The notes under the pieces: generated by a model
The model's database searches: none
Seen by the model: the letters and a program-made list of their open reading frames with translations, nothing else
What the model was told of the DNA's origin: nothing
Made by a program: the position numbers and the translations under genes
Shown here: in pieces, positions 23,087 through 34,197 of the stretch
How positions within the stretch are numbered: the stretch's first letter is position 1
Layout of the letters: each line of letters opens with the position of its first letter
Source: Phycomyces nitens
Lineage: Eukaryota > Mucoromycota > Mucoromycetes > Mucorales > Phycomycetaceae
Assembly (NCBI GenBank): GCA_022702545.1
Contig: JAHRBC010000006.1
Location: 2,852,001-2,916,000 of the forward strand
DNA length: 64,000 bases
Reading direction: 5' to 3'

Positions 23087-24269
23087 TTATTCACGTTTTG
23101 TCCACGCGGGCATTTTGGCTACTAAGCCACGAGGAATTGCTTTTGATACAACTATGTGATGGCGAGCCTTCAGCTGGCCTGCTCTCTTTCCCAAATCACT
23201 TATTGCAAGAATATCGAGAAAGTCAAAGAACTCATTCAACTATCCAAATATTTTCTTTGTTAAACATATAATAAAAGTGGAAATATATGTTATAGCTACC
23301 TCATCACTTCGCCAGCTTGGGCGAAGCACTGTTACAGTTGTGTCTGTATCACTTTCGTCATCAGACATGACATCTCTATAAAAGACGCCACTGTAGTCTC
23401 TCCCAAACTTTTCGATGGAGGCGGCCTTGTGTTTGGCAAACGTTCTCTTCCGTCTCTTGAAGAGCTAAAAATATAATGATAAATATATTTATGTTTCTCT
23501 TATTTTTTATAGAGCCACCTACGTCTGTCTTGCGATTGCCTCTTCTGTTTGCCTTTTTTTTGGCTTCTTTGCCCTCCAGTGAGAGCTTGCTGTTGGCCAT
23601 GCAGTTGTAATAGTTGTTTACTATCATACCACATAATTCTTTTGTTGGAACAAAGGCAGACTCACTCTGGCCACGCAGATACACCAACAAGTCATCTGCC
23701 ACATTCTTGTTGACCTCATCAGACAACCCAACACTGACATCCCAAGTCATCTTTGCATCATTCTCACTTATTGTTTGGGGATCATCAGTGTTGAGATTCA
23801 TGTTTCTGAGGCGATCACGAATGAGTTTCTAGTTTATATTGATTAATAATGATTCAAGCAGTGTTTACTTTTAATATTTACTGAGATCTTTGGGTTTCTG
23901 CTATTGCCAACAACATCTCGCAGTTGGATCTCAAAATTACTACTCTGGATAGCCTGTGGACCGGCCAACTGAGGAGCTTCTTGTCTCTTCATTGCATCAA
24001 AGACAAGACCATCCACGGAAGTCATCATTTTGCTTCCACTATCCTTGAGTGTGCCGACATCATTGCACATAGTTGTCATTTTTGTCCAAGGTGGACAAGA
24101 GGTTGACTATGTTATCAAATTCCTCTCTAGAAACCCCAACAACATCTTGTCTAGGAACAAGAGAAGGACGAACAGGTCCTGCACGGCCATTGCTGACAGT
24201 ATTAATCAATGGTCTGGACATTGATCCATTTGCAGATGCATTTCTGGCGGTATTGATTCTTGGTGCCAT
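23087..24269 (-). pseudogene. C second gene (gene 2), frameshifted
   Basis: Four exons on the minus strand: 24269-23882, 23828-23523, 23464-23300 and 23239-23087, all with GT-AG introns. Exon 2 is 306 bp, as in all other families here. Exon 1 (MAPRINTARNASANG...) changes frame at a run of five A near 24084-24088 and goes on as TTMCNDVGTLKDSG...NPKIS. Removing one base gives a 387-nt exon and about 336 aa in all. Exon 3 ends MSDDESDTDTTVTVLRPSWRSDE, the signature of this gene. Exon 4 encodes LNEFFDFLDILAISDLGKRAGQL. It converges on the transposase, with 122 bp between stop codons. The function is not recognised; a role like TnpA of plant CACTA elements (DNA binding at the ends) is inference. 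Confidence 0.75.
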
Positions 24270-24543
24270 TTTCTTAATTATTCAATAAATAAATCAGCAT
24301 ATATAATATATTTTGATAGCCCATTATGAACTTACATGATAAAGAAGATGGTGGTTAGAGTTATTGAAAGAGTAAAGAAGTATATGTAGATATTAATAAG
24401 AATATAAGAGACTCTATTATACTTTGTCTATAAACCAAGACGGAGTCAAATTCTTATTAATATATAGACCAAAACCTTTTTCTTGGGCACTTTCAATGTA
24501 TAACTAACATGACTCTCCGATTTCAAAGCAAGAGAGAATGATC

Positions 24544-25260
24544 ATGCGTATTTCAGGGGGCATAGATATTTTAATCGTAATTTTTATTTTTTATTCTTTT
24601 ACCCTTTTTCTGCTCTTTAACACTATGTAAGTATATCACCTAAAATTCTCGCACCTTACATTATATACACATAGGGTGCCAAACATCAGATTTCTTTTAT
24701 ACAAAAGGTAATTACTATCAATCACATTCTTTACACGTTGGTCATGTCTCTTACCATAATATTTTCAAATAGCTGCGACTTGCCATGATATCATTTTATA
24801 ATCCATGTTTATCAAAAAAGTTATTATTGCACCCATGTATGTATTTCTTCCTTTCTTTACTTTCTCATTTATAAAAAAGACATTGCTCTAACATGATTGC
24901 AGTTTACATTGTATACTCTTAGTAAACCAAATATCCATTTATTCAACTGCCAAAGGTATGTATTTTCAACTATTTCTCTTGTTAAAAATATTTTTCTAAT
25001 ATCAATTATAGTATATCCATGCCCAAATGTATCCATTATTACGAGCATATGAATATATACTGGCTTGTTTATATCAGTATACTCTTGTTTCTTTCATTTA
25101 ATGAAATACCCGGTTGCCAAGTAAGTACCTTGCCTTTCAACTCTATAAAATGCTATAACAAAAAATCTAAAATGTGCTCTTTTACTCAATTACTAGACTA
25201 TAAAACTTGGTCAGGTAAATATAATCGGAATCCATGTTCTTCAGGTAGGAAATAAAATAT
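24544..25260 (+). other. Third locus of C: hydrophobic start and small exons
   Basis: Begins MRISGGIDILIVIFIF, a membrane or signal-like start, at 24544-24626 with donor GTAAGTATA. Small pieces follow at 24675-24707, about 24773-24842, about 24902-24956 and about 25012-25120, bounded by acceptors CATAG, AATAG, TGCAG, TATAG and donors GTAATT, GTATGTAT, GTATGTATT, GTAAGTACC. Exons 2 and 3 are open in phase 0 like exons 2 and 3 of F, but exon 1 ends in another phase. The copy may therefore carry a frameshift, as its two sister genes do. It runs outward from gene 2 towards the element end. Confidence 0.45.
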
Positions 25261-26379
25261 GGTCTGCAAGAACCATTAGACGTATTATTAGAATAAGACC
25301 ATGTAGTCCAGATCAAGAGATTATATTACTGCAAGTGCTTTTACAAATAAAAATATTATAATAAAATATACAAAATTATTATATCCTACCAAAACAAAAT
25401 CAATATCAAATGTGTTTTTTTAAAAATCCGATCAATACCAGGTGTTGTTGAAGCAATTGATCCAATAGAATGAATCAATAGGCAGCCGAAACCACCTAGT
25501 ATTGAAAAAATAACAGCTCTCTCAAATCCAGGTGGTTTATAAATGGGGTTTTTTAGTAATCTATATTTGTAATTTTACAGATACTTGGCTTTCAATTAAG
25601 GTTTGCACACAGATAATGTACCTAAGCTCCCTTTCATAATGACAAAGTAATCAATACCATTTGGGCAAAAATCCAATATTATGTCAGCTAGGTATTCTAT
25701 AATATTATGCTGTCAAGCATTATTATGTTACATAATATCCCAATAACCAACACTACAAAAGTCTAAGGGTATTATGTAGATAAAACTTATAAAATAAGCT
25801 ACTTAATTGTATAGTTTTACTATGCTTTTGGTAATATATAATCGTGATCCGTAGTAGACTAAAAAGATATGGGGGTGAACTGAATCATCCTACCTACTGG
25901 TGTACAAGAATCCAATGTAGAATATTTAAATGCCCTCAAATAGCGCAAAACTTAAATATGCATTGTAGCCACAATATATTCCTAGTCGATCTACCCTTTT
26001 TTGCATTGTATTTTACGATACACAGACAGTTTGTGTCAGGGGAGATTGGCCACTTACAAACAACCAGTTTTATCTTTCATTATATTTTATAGTGGGTTTT
26101 ATAGTATGTTTTAACAGTCCATCAAGGATGATTGTAGACTATGGCAAGGTAATTGTAGTTATTCTATGCAAACAAGCCTCCCTGGTTTGTTGTTTTTTTT
26201 TGGAGCAATAGATTCTGAAAATTTTTATTTTTCGTTTTATTTGATAAAAAAATACATTTGCGCTATACATTCTAGTCTCTAGATTATTTCTTTGGTATAT
26301 CTATTTTACCAATCGATATTTCTTGGTCGGCACCATGAACTGGTTCTTAATAGAGCCAGGATACTTACCTAGCTGAGAG

Positions 26380-27182
26380 AAAGCCAATACTGTCTAAAAG
26401 TAAAAGAGAAGATTGTTAGTAAATTATTTTTATATAAATCATTCATTCTTATACTTACATTTTTAATATAATAAACAGAACCTTTGATAGACCCTCTGTA
26501 TTATGCCAACAAATAATCATTGTCTAATAGATATATGTTAATATTTGTAGATAGGCAATATATAATACTAAAATATTGGTTCACTTACAAGATATAGTCG
26601 TTGGAATGGCCAGATAATTTCAATTGGGAATTCATACAAGAGCATAGCAAGACATCTGTGATAGATATTATTAAAGAGAACATATTTATAATATAAAAGG
26701 TTTACCAGAATATTATATTGAGATGGATAGAAAAATAGAATTTGCGGCTACATACAAAAGAGTGATTTGGTTAATAAAGAAGAGCTTTAGCATAATATGA
26801 TCTTACCTTTGGATATACAGACATGTGCAATAGAGAGACCCCATTATATATTTATAAGCAGTTACCTATGAATAATAAAATATATTGAGTAAAAAATATA
26901 TTTACAAGAGAAAGAAAAGAATTAATTATCAGAGTATTTTGCGGTAATATTTAGGCACAAAAGAATATAAAAAATAAAAAGGAAAAATAAATACTTTGTA
27001 TTAAAAGGCTGTTTGACCCTGATAAAATGCGGGCAATAAAAATGATAATCCAAAAGAATATGCCTGCCGTCATTTTCATATCTTTGTAATTTATAGTTTA
27101 TTAGGTTGAAAAAGATGTCTAGATATAGAACAAGAGTGTACACAATGCTGTTAAATAACAATAAAACTACAAGACGATTCAT
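26380..27182 (-). other. Third locus of E1 (small exons)
   Basis: Starts at 27182 with an 86-codon hydrophobic frame, MNRLVVLLLFNSIVYTLVLY, diverging from gene 2 whose ATG is 85 bp away. Running left are the same GT..AG blocks as in E3: GTAAGATC, GTAAACC, GTAAGTGAACC, GTAAGTATAAG and GTAAGTATCC on the minus strand. The first donor, GGTAATT in E2 and E3, reads GATAATT here, so this copy may be unable to splice there. The 82-codon frame on the opposite strand at 25844-26092 is kept in all three E copies but overlaps no known family. Confidence 0.4.
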
Positions 27183-27267
27183 TATTTTCAGTCAACCTCT
27201 TTACTTGCAAGTATACTGACCATATTCCAATTGTCAAAATATATTAATAATTATTTATTGATAGAAC

Positions 27268-28525
27268 ATGAACAATCGTATTCCTCCTCCTCCCCGTCAG
27301 CGCAACCCAAGACTTAACGCCGTTGCACGCAGTGCATTAGCTGCCACTGAAGATGTACAAATGTCAGACACCACTACAGTCACGGCACCAAGCATTCCTC
27401 AAGATATGGATGCGACTGAGAGAATGCTTGCTCTGTTGACTGCCAACAATGGAAACTTTGTAACACTGGCAAAAGAAATGGCTGAGATGTCAAAGAGAAT
27501 GAGTGGTGTAGAAAATGGTATTAATCTCACCAACGAGATTAATATTTATCTCAAGAAAATGATCAAAGAGATCATGGCTGCCCAGGACAAGCTCAGCAAG
27601 TCCACCGAGTATGGAATTTCTGAGGCAGATTCTGCGATAAAAGCAAGCTTTTCGTCTTTGATGGAGGAAGGGTATACTCCTGGAAAACAGCACGTCGGCA
27701 TCTCTGTAAGTAAATCAATGATAGTAAATATAATTACCAATATATCTAACAGACATATATTAGCATGCACTCAATAAATACATGAAGAACCCAAACCTCA
27801 CGGACACAGATCCATTAAAAGTTGCCGAGAACAATGAGAAGCCAGGATGGTCAACCAATGGCACCTTCAAGGAAGGCTATAACCAAGCCCTTGCAATGGC
27901 CGTGATTTCGTACTTGCGACAACAGCAAAGTGCAATTGGTGTTTCAACAAATGATATTGCAAGAATAGTGAAGAATCACTACAGGAACCAGGTTCGACAT
28001 TACAAAACATCACCTGATAAGATTGTAGCTCGGCAAAGAACATCACGAAGACGCAATCAAAAGATCTCTGTAAGAATAAAAATAAATAGGCTAATGTTTT
28101 ATTATATATTCTAATATAGTATTTATGTCTAGCTTCTCAAACGTCGCACTGTTACGTATCAGAAATACACCGAGGAGATTACAAGATTGATGCGAGGCTT
28201 GGATTGCAGCAATGTTCTTGTATTAGAGGTGATGTCTGACAATGAATCTGACACTGAGAATGAAGTTCGGGCACACCGTCCCAGTTGGAGAAGTGATAAG
28301 GTAATGTACTATATAACTAAAATTTATATTAGCTTTAAGTTCACTAACTAACATTTGTTTAAAAAATAGCTCCAAGAGTTTATCAATGTGGTTGACAAAT
28401 TTTCTGTCAAAAGGTTGCAAAAGAAATCCAACAGCTTATTGAAGCGTGTTCGTTTTGTAAAGGAAATGAGTGTCTCTCAGCATATGTCAGTCACGTTACC
28501 AGAGTGGTGTATTTCTACTGAATAA
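27268..28525 (+). CDS. E1 second gene (gene 2), 355 aa
   Basis: Exons 27268-27705, 27764-28069, 28133-28300 and 28370-28525, all GT-AG and each a whole number of codons. They join to 355 aa. The N-terminus is Pro/Arg-rich (MNNRIPPPPRQRNPRLN), then a helical region likely to form a coiled coil (about residues 50-125). Exon 2 (306 bp) holds NPNLTDTDPLKVAENNEKPGW, then a helix and IARIVKNHYRNQ, ending very basic (RQRTSRRRNQK). Exon 3 ends MSDNESDTENEVRAHRPSWRSDK. The basic block suggests nucleic acid binding. I know no described family; by position it takes the place of TnpA in plant CACTA elements. It converges with the transposase, 191 bp between stops. Confidence 0.8.
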
Positions 28526-28716
28526 ATAAATAAAAAAATTTTAACTAAGAATTTAATAGCTTCTTGTATACGTATGCACTTTTTGATGGATGCATTACAG
28601 GCAAATATATAAAATAATCAAAGTTATACTATATGTGAAATATACATTAAATAATATAGAAATATTTAATGATATTTAATTGTAAGTCTTTATTGACGTT
28701 ATTTTATTTTGGAATA

Positions 28717-31700
28717 TTATATATAGATCTTACGTAACAAGGGAACAACACACATCATCACTCGACCTCCATCACCTATGTGTTCACCTATAGCTACAGA
28801 CAACAAAATCCTATGTACAGGAAGAATATTTTGAAGACTACTTGGTTCAAACTCCAGCTCATTCACCTCCACGCCCTCATCACTCCTGGGTTGCAGATTA
28901 GCCTCTCTATACCAATGTACATATGCAAACACATGCCGACTCGATTGACCAGCAAATGAGTTTGTGGCAGTATTCACAAAGAGGTACTGAATCTGGCCGG
29001 TGTATGCATTTGTATACTGATCATTGCTTGTCTTGAACAGTGCCTGGATGAATGAACCACGTTGCAGGGTTCCATTACTCCCTTTATACACCTGGCCAAG
29101 AAGATTGATCGATGGGAATTTTTGGATGCGGTTGTTGACAATGGTTTGTGAGGGACTGGCCTGGCGATAATGAACAAGTTGCTCATTGTCATACACCTCA
29201 CGATAGTACTCCAAAAGGTACTGGTACTCGCTCTCCTTCATCGATACCTCTTCCTTCAAAGACAAAGGAAGCGCAGATGGTGGCAATGGCTCGTTGCCCT
29301 TCACAATGTCAAAGTCTGTCTCTGCAGCAGCAAGAAATGCGTTCAGATCAAATGGCAAGGTGGAAATGGTGGTGGCAGTGGTGGCAGTGATGGCAGTGAG
29401 CTCAGCAAGGATGTTGGCATGTGAAGGCACAAGAACTGGTGCAAGTATACGCAGGAGGTCTCCTTTGTACGCGTCTTGATGGTACCTCTTCATATATGTG
29501 GCCTCAAAGCCATCTCTCTGGTTTGTCAAGAAATTCTTGAGAATGCCGTTGAATCTCTCAAAGCTGAAGAGCCAGTATCCATAAACCGGTCCAAAATTGC
29601 TGACGGTGTCTTGAAGATGCAAATGGAGGTGCATGTTTGGCGAAATCAATTGGGCATCATACAATACTTGGCACTGTCTGCAAAATGCCTCAAGAGAGCT
29701 ATGCGCTTCCTCCAGCTCGGCCATGGAAATGCTTGGCTTAACAAGGTACTGACAGGCATTGACAAATGATATCCAGTTGCCAAGGTGGACATTGGGCAAA
29801 CGGCCGCGCAGGAGAACAGGAGAGTACACCAAGCACCAGGACTTCCATTCATCTGCCTTCATGAATGGAAAATCCTTGCCAATCTTCTTTCTCAATGGTG
29901 TGTAATCAGGAGGGAGGACCATCTTCTCAGAATCCTTTTGCATGGCGGCCAGGTCTCTGTTTGTGATCAAACCAGTCGATCTCCACTTCTCCATCATTCT
30001 TTTGGCGGTTCCCAGAAAGAGGTTATGCATTGGATCTATTATAGTGCATTCCACTGCATTAAAGTACTCAAGATCGTGGAGTTCCGACCAGCGGACTCCA
30101 TTCTCCTTTTCCATCCTCTTTCTTTCTACCTCACTGGACGCGTTCTTCCAGGCCACAGCATCACGGCGATTCTCTTGATCAGTGCGAGCCACCCACTCGG
30201 AGAAGACAAACCCAGAATAGTCAACACCACCATTGCCTGGGAGGCGAGAGAACTGGCGGTTGCACTTGTGACATGCATTAGTACTTGCATGGGACGTGAA
30301 TCCACATGTTTTCCTGGTGGCAGGGATGTCACAGGCGACAAGAAGAAGGGCGGCACGAACCAAGGCACCAGAAGGACACTGCGCCGTTGGCATCACCACA
30401 CCCACATACAAGGACTTGAGCTCGGCAACAAGGGGACGGAGGTAGTGGTTGATCTCGCTTGTCTTGGCTTCCTTTGGTCCAGGCATTAGACCGACAAGGA
30501 GAACATTTTCCTTCTTGTAACGTTCGGCCCTTGGCAAATTGTTGACAGAGAGATAGATGGCTCCGCAAGAGTATGTAACCCCATCGAAAGGCTGGAACCA
30601 ATCGATGTTCATAGTGAGCATGAGAGATCGCTCATGATCCACGAATTGCCTATCATTGCCATCTTTCAACTCACTCCACTTGGCACCATCATAGATGTCG
30701 AACATCATTCCAGGAACTTGGTGTCTTGCTCTCCAATGGTTGATGGATTCCTCGAATCCAGGGCGGCGAAAGAGGACTGACAATGCACTGATGATTGGGC
30801 TGTACATGTATACCTTGTTAGGCAAGGACGTGTTTTTTGGAGGAGCCTGGAAGAGCTGGCTTCCACAAGTATTTCCAGAGAGCCTTTCGAAATCGCAGCA
30901 TTGGGGAACACCTTCAGACTCCAAGTATGTCTTGTGACAATCGCCGCATGCCACAAAACGCTGGATACTCTTGGATAAAGCTGTCATGCCAGCCATTGAG
31001 TTGAGGCCGCTCAAGCTAGATGGAAGGCGGAATGATTGGCCAAAGTGAGACAGGACCTCGTTCAGAAACTTGATCAAGATCGAACCACCCGAATTGACGA
31101 CATATTTCGAGATGAAGAAAGCAGCAAAGGCAGCAACAAAGGCATGAAGAGGGTCTGCAGGCATAGACGTCTCAAATTGCTCTGTTTGGTTTTCGTATTA
31201 ATATATGATATATGCTTATTTATTTTGTACTAACCTTCAAGTTCTTCAACCTCATCTTCAGAATCGTTCGAACCATTCAACTCATTGTCATCGGCATCTT
31301 CACTTTCAACTAAAAATAATAATGTAGCAAGAGCAAAAGGTAAGTATTCGTATTCTGTTACATAAAGAATATCCTTGCAAGTCATTACAATTTATTATAT
31401 TGTATAAATAAAATTATATACTTACATTCAACATTCTCTTCGGCATCATTGACTTCAATGTCAATCTCCATGTCATTCTCATTCACCATCAGAGAAGCTT
31501 TAGAATACGATTATATATTTTAAAGAAAACGGTTAATTATGACAAAAAATAATAATTTACGGCATATACTTACAAGAACTTCTAGCTTGAAAGCTTCTTA
31601 CAATATCATTGGTGATACGTCTTCGGTATGTTTGAGTTGATACCATGACAAAGCCTCTGCTATTAGAAGAGCAGATAGCACACTTGCATTCGACTTGATT

Positions 31701-31718
31701 GTTTGAGTAGCTGGACAT
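28717..31718 (-). CDS. E1 Tnp2-type transposase, 918 aa
   Basis: Exons 31718-31574, 31497-31426, 31309-31235 and 31181-28717 join to 918 aa. Exon 1 begins MSSYSNNQVECKCAICSS with CxCxxC at residues 11-16. Exons 2-3 are acidic. Exon 4 has a Cys cluster (VACGDCHKTY..QCC..NTCG), then NIDWFQPFDGVTYSCGAIY with Asp about 291. Next come GLMPGPKEA, VACDIPATRKTCGFTSH (Asp about 382), ACHKCNRQF, DPMHNLFLGTAKRMMEKW (about 480), MHLHLHLQDT and FSFERFNG (Glu about 639). The two Asp and the Glu are my candidates for the DDE triad. The C-terminal part has KGNEPLPPSALPL and LPVHRILLSVAIG. A short Thr/Ala run from an ATT-type repeat lies at about 29375-29400. No break was seen. Confidence 0.88.
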
Positions 31719-32303
31719 ATTGATTTTTAATAGTCTTTTTAATTGACAAGAAAGGCAAATGGCTCAGGAACATATTTTAATATATATCATTTTTAGAATA
31801 TCAACTGCCAAAATGACATAGCTAGCATTGACACCCAAAACTGGGATTTGTCTATAAGCAGAAATAGTTGTCTCATTCCTGGTTACAGGATTGTGAACAT
31901 GTGTTTGTTTATATGCCTTTTATAATATACGTCATTATATCTCTCTTACAGAACTGACATCACTTATAATAAATCGAAAAGAGAAATATATACTCTTTAA
32001 GCTATTAATTATTTCAAAAGGGGTTTTACAATAATAAACTAGATGCTATCTTGTAAAAAATCTTGTTTGCTTATAAAAATCACTATTCTAATTGATTCTG
32101 CGACATAGTTACAAGGAGTATAAATGAATTACAAACGAATATCATGCCTAAAAGACTCTACTTTATTATTCTATCCAATAGAACATATTGAATATTATAA
32201 TCGCCGTCAAAAATAAAAAAGTGTATTATGTTTAACTTCAGTCTACTAATGGTAAGATAATATAGTAGTTTGCTATAAATGAAACCACTTAATTTTTGTA
32301 GTG
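31719..32303. other. E1 right subterminal region
   Basis: About 585 bp between the transposase start and the right end. It must contain the transposase promoter. No open frame of note. The last 190 or so bases are kept in E3 (8501-8690), which suggests they are needed in cis for movement. Short repeats for transposase binding were not resolved by eye. Confidence 0.5.
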
Positions 32304-32696
32304 CAACACCTGTTATTTCCATGATTTGCGTATATTTTTCCAGTGTAGAGAGAACAGATATTACATGATATCATCATATCATCACTAGCACTCATCTCAA
32401 TGTCTATATAAACGCACAATACAAATAGCAATAATCTTTATCTTATTCACAAATTCTTTCTCTCTCAATAAACAAAGTCTCACTGTACTCTTGTCCGTGC
32501 TTTGTTTTCCTCTGATTTAACAGTAACAGCGAGATTCAATTTTAGAAGTACTGACTCTCCCAAATTAGATTTATTCAGATTATTCTGAAAAACAGGCAAT
32601 TTTCAGCTCAGAATTGACTTTTATAGGCAAAAAAACCTTGTTTTAAACTCAATGACCCTAAATTACCATATTTATATAAGAATTTCTTTTGGTGTG

Positions 32697-33955
32697 ATAC
32701 TTCACGAGTCGGAGACTCTGACTGTGTTACCATCTTTTCTTTATTTGTCGAAAGTTTTGAAATTTTAAAGATAATAATGTATATATAGTTAATAGGTGGT
32801 CAATGCCAACCTTTATCATCTTTTCTTTCGAATTCTGGTGCTTGACTGTTTGGAAGTCTTTTTGTTTCAAATGTTCAATGATATTGCTACTCTTCTCAAA
32901 CATATTCAAGACCTCAAATTGGCTCAGGCCAATTCCTCAATTACTCCCATTCATGACCCTCATATTAGTGATTGCCCTACTGCTACCAATCTTATGCCAT
33001 ACCCTGCATTAGAACAAGTGTTTCCTACTATGTTGGATGATTTCTTCCGCAGTCCTCTCAGCAAGAATAAATGACGAATATTTCTACAACAATGCTGTTA
33101 ATATCAGAAGGAAACAAAGCATGGACAAGAGTATGGTGAGACTTTATTTATTGAGAGAGAAAGAATTTGTGAATCAGATGAAGACTATTGCTATTCGTAT
33201 TGTGCGTTTATATATGTTATATTTGGCATAATGGTATATCAGAGAAAAGTGATATATAAACCCAGATAGCTGGATTATCTAAAATCAAGACAAACTATAC
33301 CATCCAGAAATCCTTATCCAAATATGAAAATACCATACCCAATCTATTGTGGGACAAAGTCCCAAAATACCTATTAACTAATAACACAGCTATTATGATA
33401 ATGAATATCCAAGCTGATAAGAATTATAACAATAATTATAAATACTAAGTTAACACACTTCTTGAATAAAGAACTGGATATAACTTTAACTTTTTCTCAA
33501 TCACAATAAAGAGTCTCAAAGTATCCACCGTCCCTTTTCTACTACCAAATATCACAAGAAGGAAAAAAATAAAAAGAAATCGATAGAAAATAACTAGTAA
33601 CTCAGCCAAGCCTTCACTGAAAAAGCTACTATTCCTCAAAATTTAAACATCAGATGATAGAAAATAAGGAGATACACTCTGACAGTTATACCAATTAGTT
33701 CCCCTTTTTGTAAAACCAAGACATATTCTCATCACCTCTCATAAAGAGATAATCATTGTGTCTTGAGTAAAAAGTAATTAGTTTAGATAGTTTCATTTAT
33801 AAAATCTGTATAAATACTACAACAATTTGTATCAATAAAAAGCATTCAATTCTCTATATTTCTATTTATCCTAAACGTCCTAGTTGTTGGTGATCTATTG
33901 CAAAACTTATCTAAGTCAAGCATTAGCAAGATACACCCAGTCGAGACTTGACATA
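32697..33955. other. Remnant region between B1 and D1
   Basis: Contains a 68-codon frame from MFNDIATLLKHIQDLKL to 33074, read on the plus strand, which looks like the start of a coiled-coil gag-like protein, and an LTR-like fragment from 33096. The rest is AT-rich with no gene. At about 33808-33845 a TATAAATA..AATAAA spacing hints at another worn LTR. None of these has both ends, so this is probably old retrotransposon debris. Confidence 0.4.
33096..33226 (-). repeat. Partial copy of the TGTT..AACA LTR
   Basis: TGTTAATATCAGAAGGAAAC onwards matches the first 130 or so bases of the solo LTR at 35580, with the same GAGAGAGAAAGAATTTGTGAAT block and TTTATATA. It then diverges. No 5-bp duplication could be matched. 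It may be a truncated or related LTR. Confidence 0.6.
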
Positions 33956-34197
33956 CACTGGGAAAACGGTCCTGAAGTATAATGATAAGAAGTAATCTTT
34001 TAACCTATGCAAAACTGGAGTGATTTTGTACCTCAGAAAGTTTTTCATATTCAGGTTAAAGATAAAGCTTTACTCTATCTTATTGGCTTAGACACAATAG
34101 ATATATGAATATCAATTTGTAAGATTATAAAGTTGTTGAGAATAAAGTAAATGTAACACTTGTTTCCTTATTATCTTAATATTCAAAAGCATACAAT

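Larger units (their letters stand above)
25751..32303 (-). mobile_element. Element E1, apparently intact CACTA transposon
   Basis: CACTACAAAAGTCTAAGG at 25751 and ...TTTTTGTAGTG ending at 32303; the inverted repeat is about 10 bp. CAA is duplicated at 25748-25750 and 32304-32306. 6553 bp. It has a transposase on the minus strand (918 aa, open), the second gene on the plus strand (355 aa, open) and the small-exon locus on the minus strand at the left end. It is almost identical to E2 at 53324-59905, and E3 is its deletion product. With both main genes open it is a candidate autonomous element. Confidence 0.93.
14551..32345 (+). mobile_element. Element C, CACTA/EnSpm-like, interrupted by B2 and E1
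   Basis: Left end CACTGCAAAAAT at 14551; the right end reads CACTGGAAAAAT on the other strand, ending at 32345. TAG is duplicated at 14548-14550 and 32346-32348. After removing B2 (15147-20265) and E1 (25751-32303) it is about 6.1 kb. It carries a plus-strand transposase, a convergent minus-strand second gene and a plus-strand small-exon third locus, the same plan as E and F. E1 lies only about 40 bp from its right end. Confidence 0.9.
14345..32522 (+). mobile_element. Solo LTR in B1, split by element C
   Basis: LTR halves at 14345-14550 and 32349-32522 total 380 bp. They begin TGTTGTATCC and end GATTTAACA, and GTAAC is duplicated at 14340-14344 and 32523-32527. The second half has TATATAAA at about 32405, then AATAAA at about 32468, the expected promoter then polyadenylation order of an LTR read on the plus strand. 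A second copy of the same LTR lies at 35580-35938. No internal retrotransposon sequence is present, so it formed by LTR-LTR recombination before C landed in it. Confidence 0.88.
8247..32696 (+). mobile_element. Element B1 (CACACC family), carrying all insertions to 32696
   Basis: Starts CACACCAAAAGAAATT at 8247 and ends with the reverse complement of those 16 bases at 32696. It is flanked by AT at 8245-8246 and 32697-32698. Its right end was recognised because element B2 ends in the same roughly 180-bp sequence. B1 sequence itself lies at 8247-8500, 10247-14344 and 32523-32696; everything between belongs to later insertions. It has one gene, a dead transposase. A 12-bp unit GGCCACTACTAG is tandemly repeated near the left end, three times in B1 and twice in B2. 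The AT duplication and the single zinc-finger transposase set this family apart from the CACTA/CACTG elements here. Confidence 0.88.

Noticed and set aside
29785..30489. Long frames opposite the E1 transposase, and 57388-58383 opposite the E2 one
   Set aside because: Antisense shadows. The long one in E2 is not open in E1, and motif evidence supports the minus strand only.
8246..32697. TA as the target duplication of B elements (with ends TCACACC..GGTGTGA)
   Set aside because: It fits B1 but not B2 (CA and TC flanks). AT with ends CACACC..GGTGTG fits both.
33096..33431. A complete third solo LTR ending AACA at 33431
   Set aside because: Similarity stops after about 130 bp and the flanks (AATGC and ATAAT) do not match.
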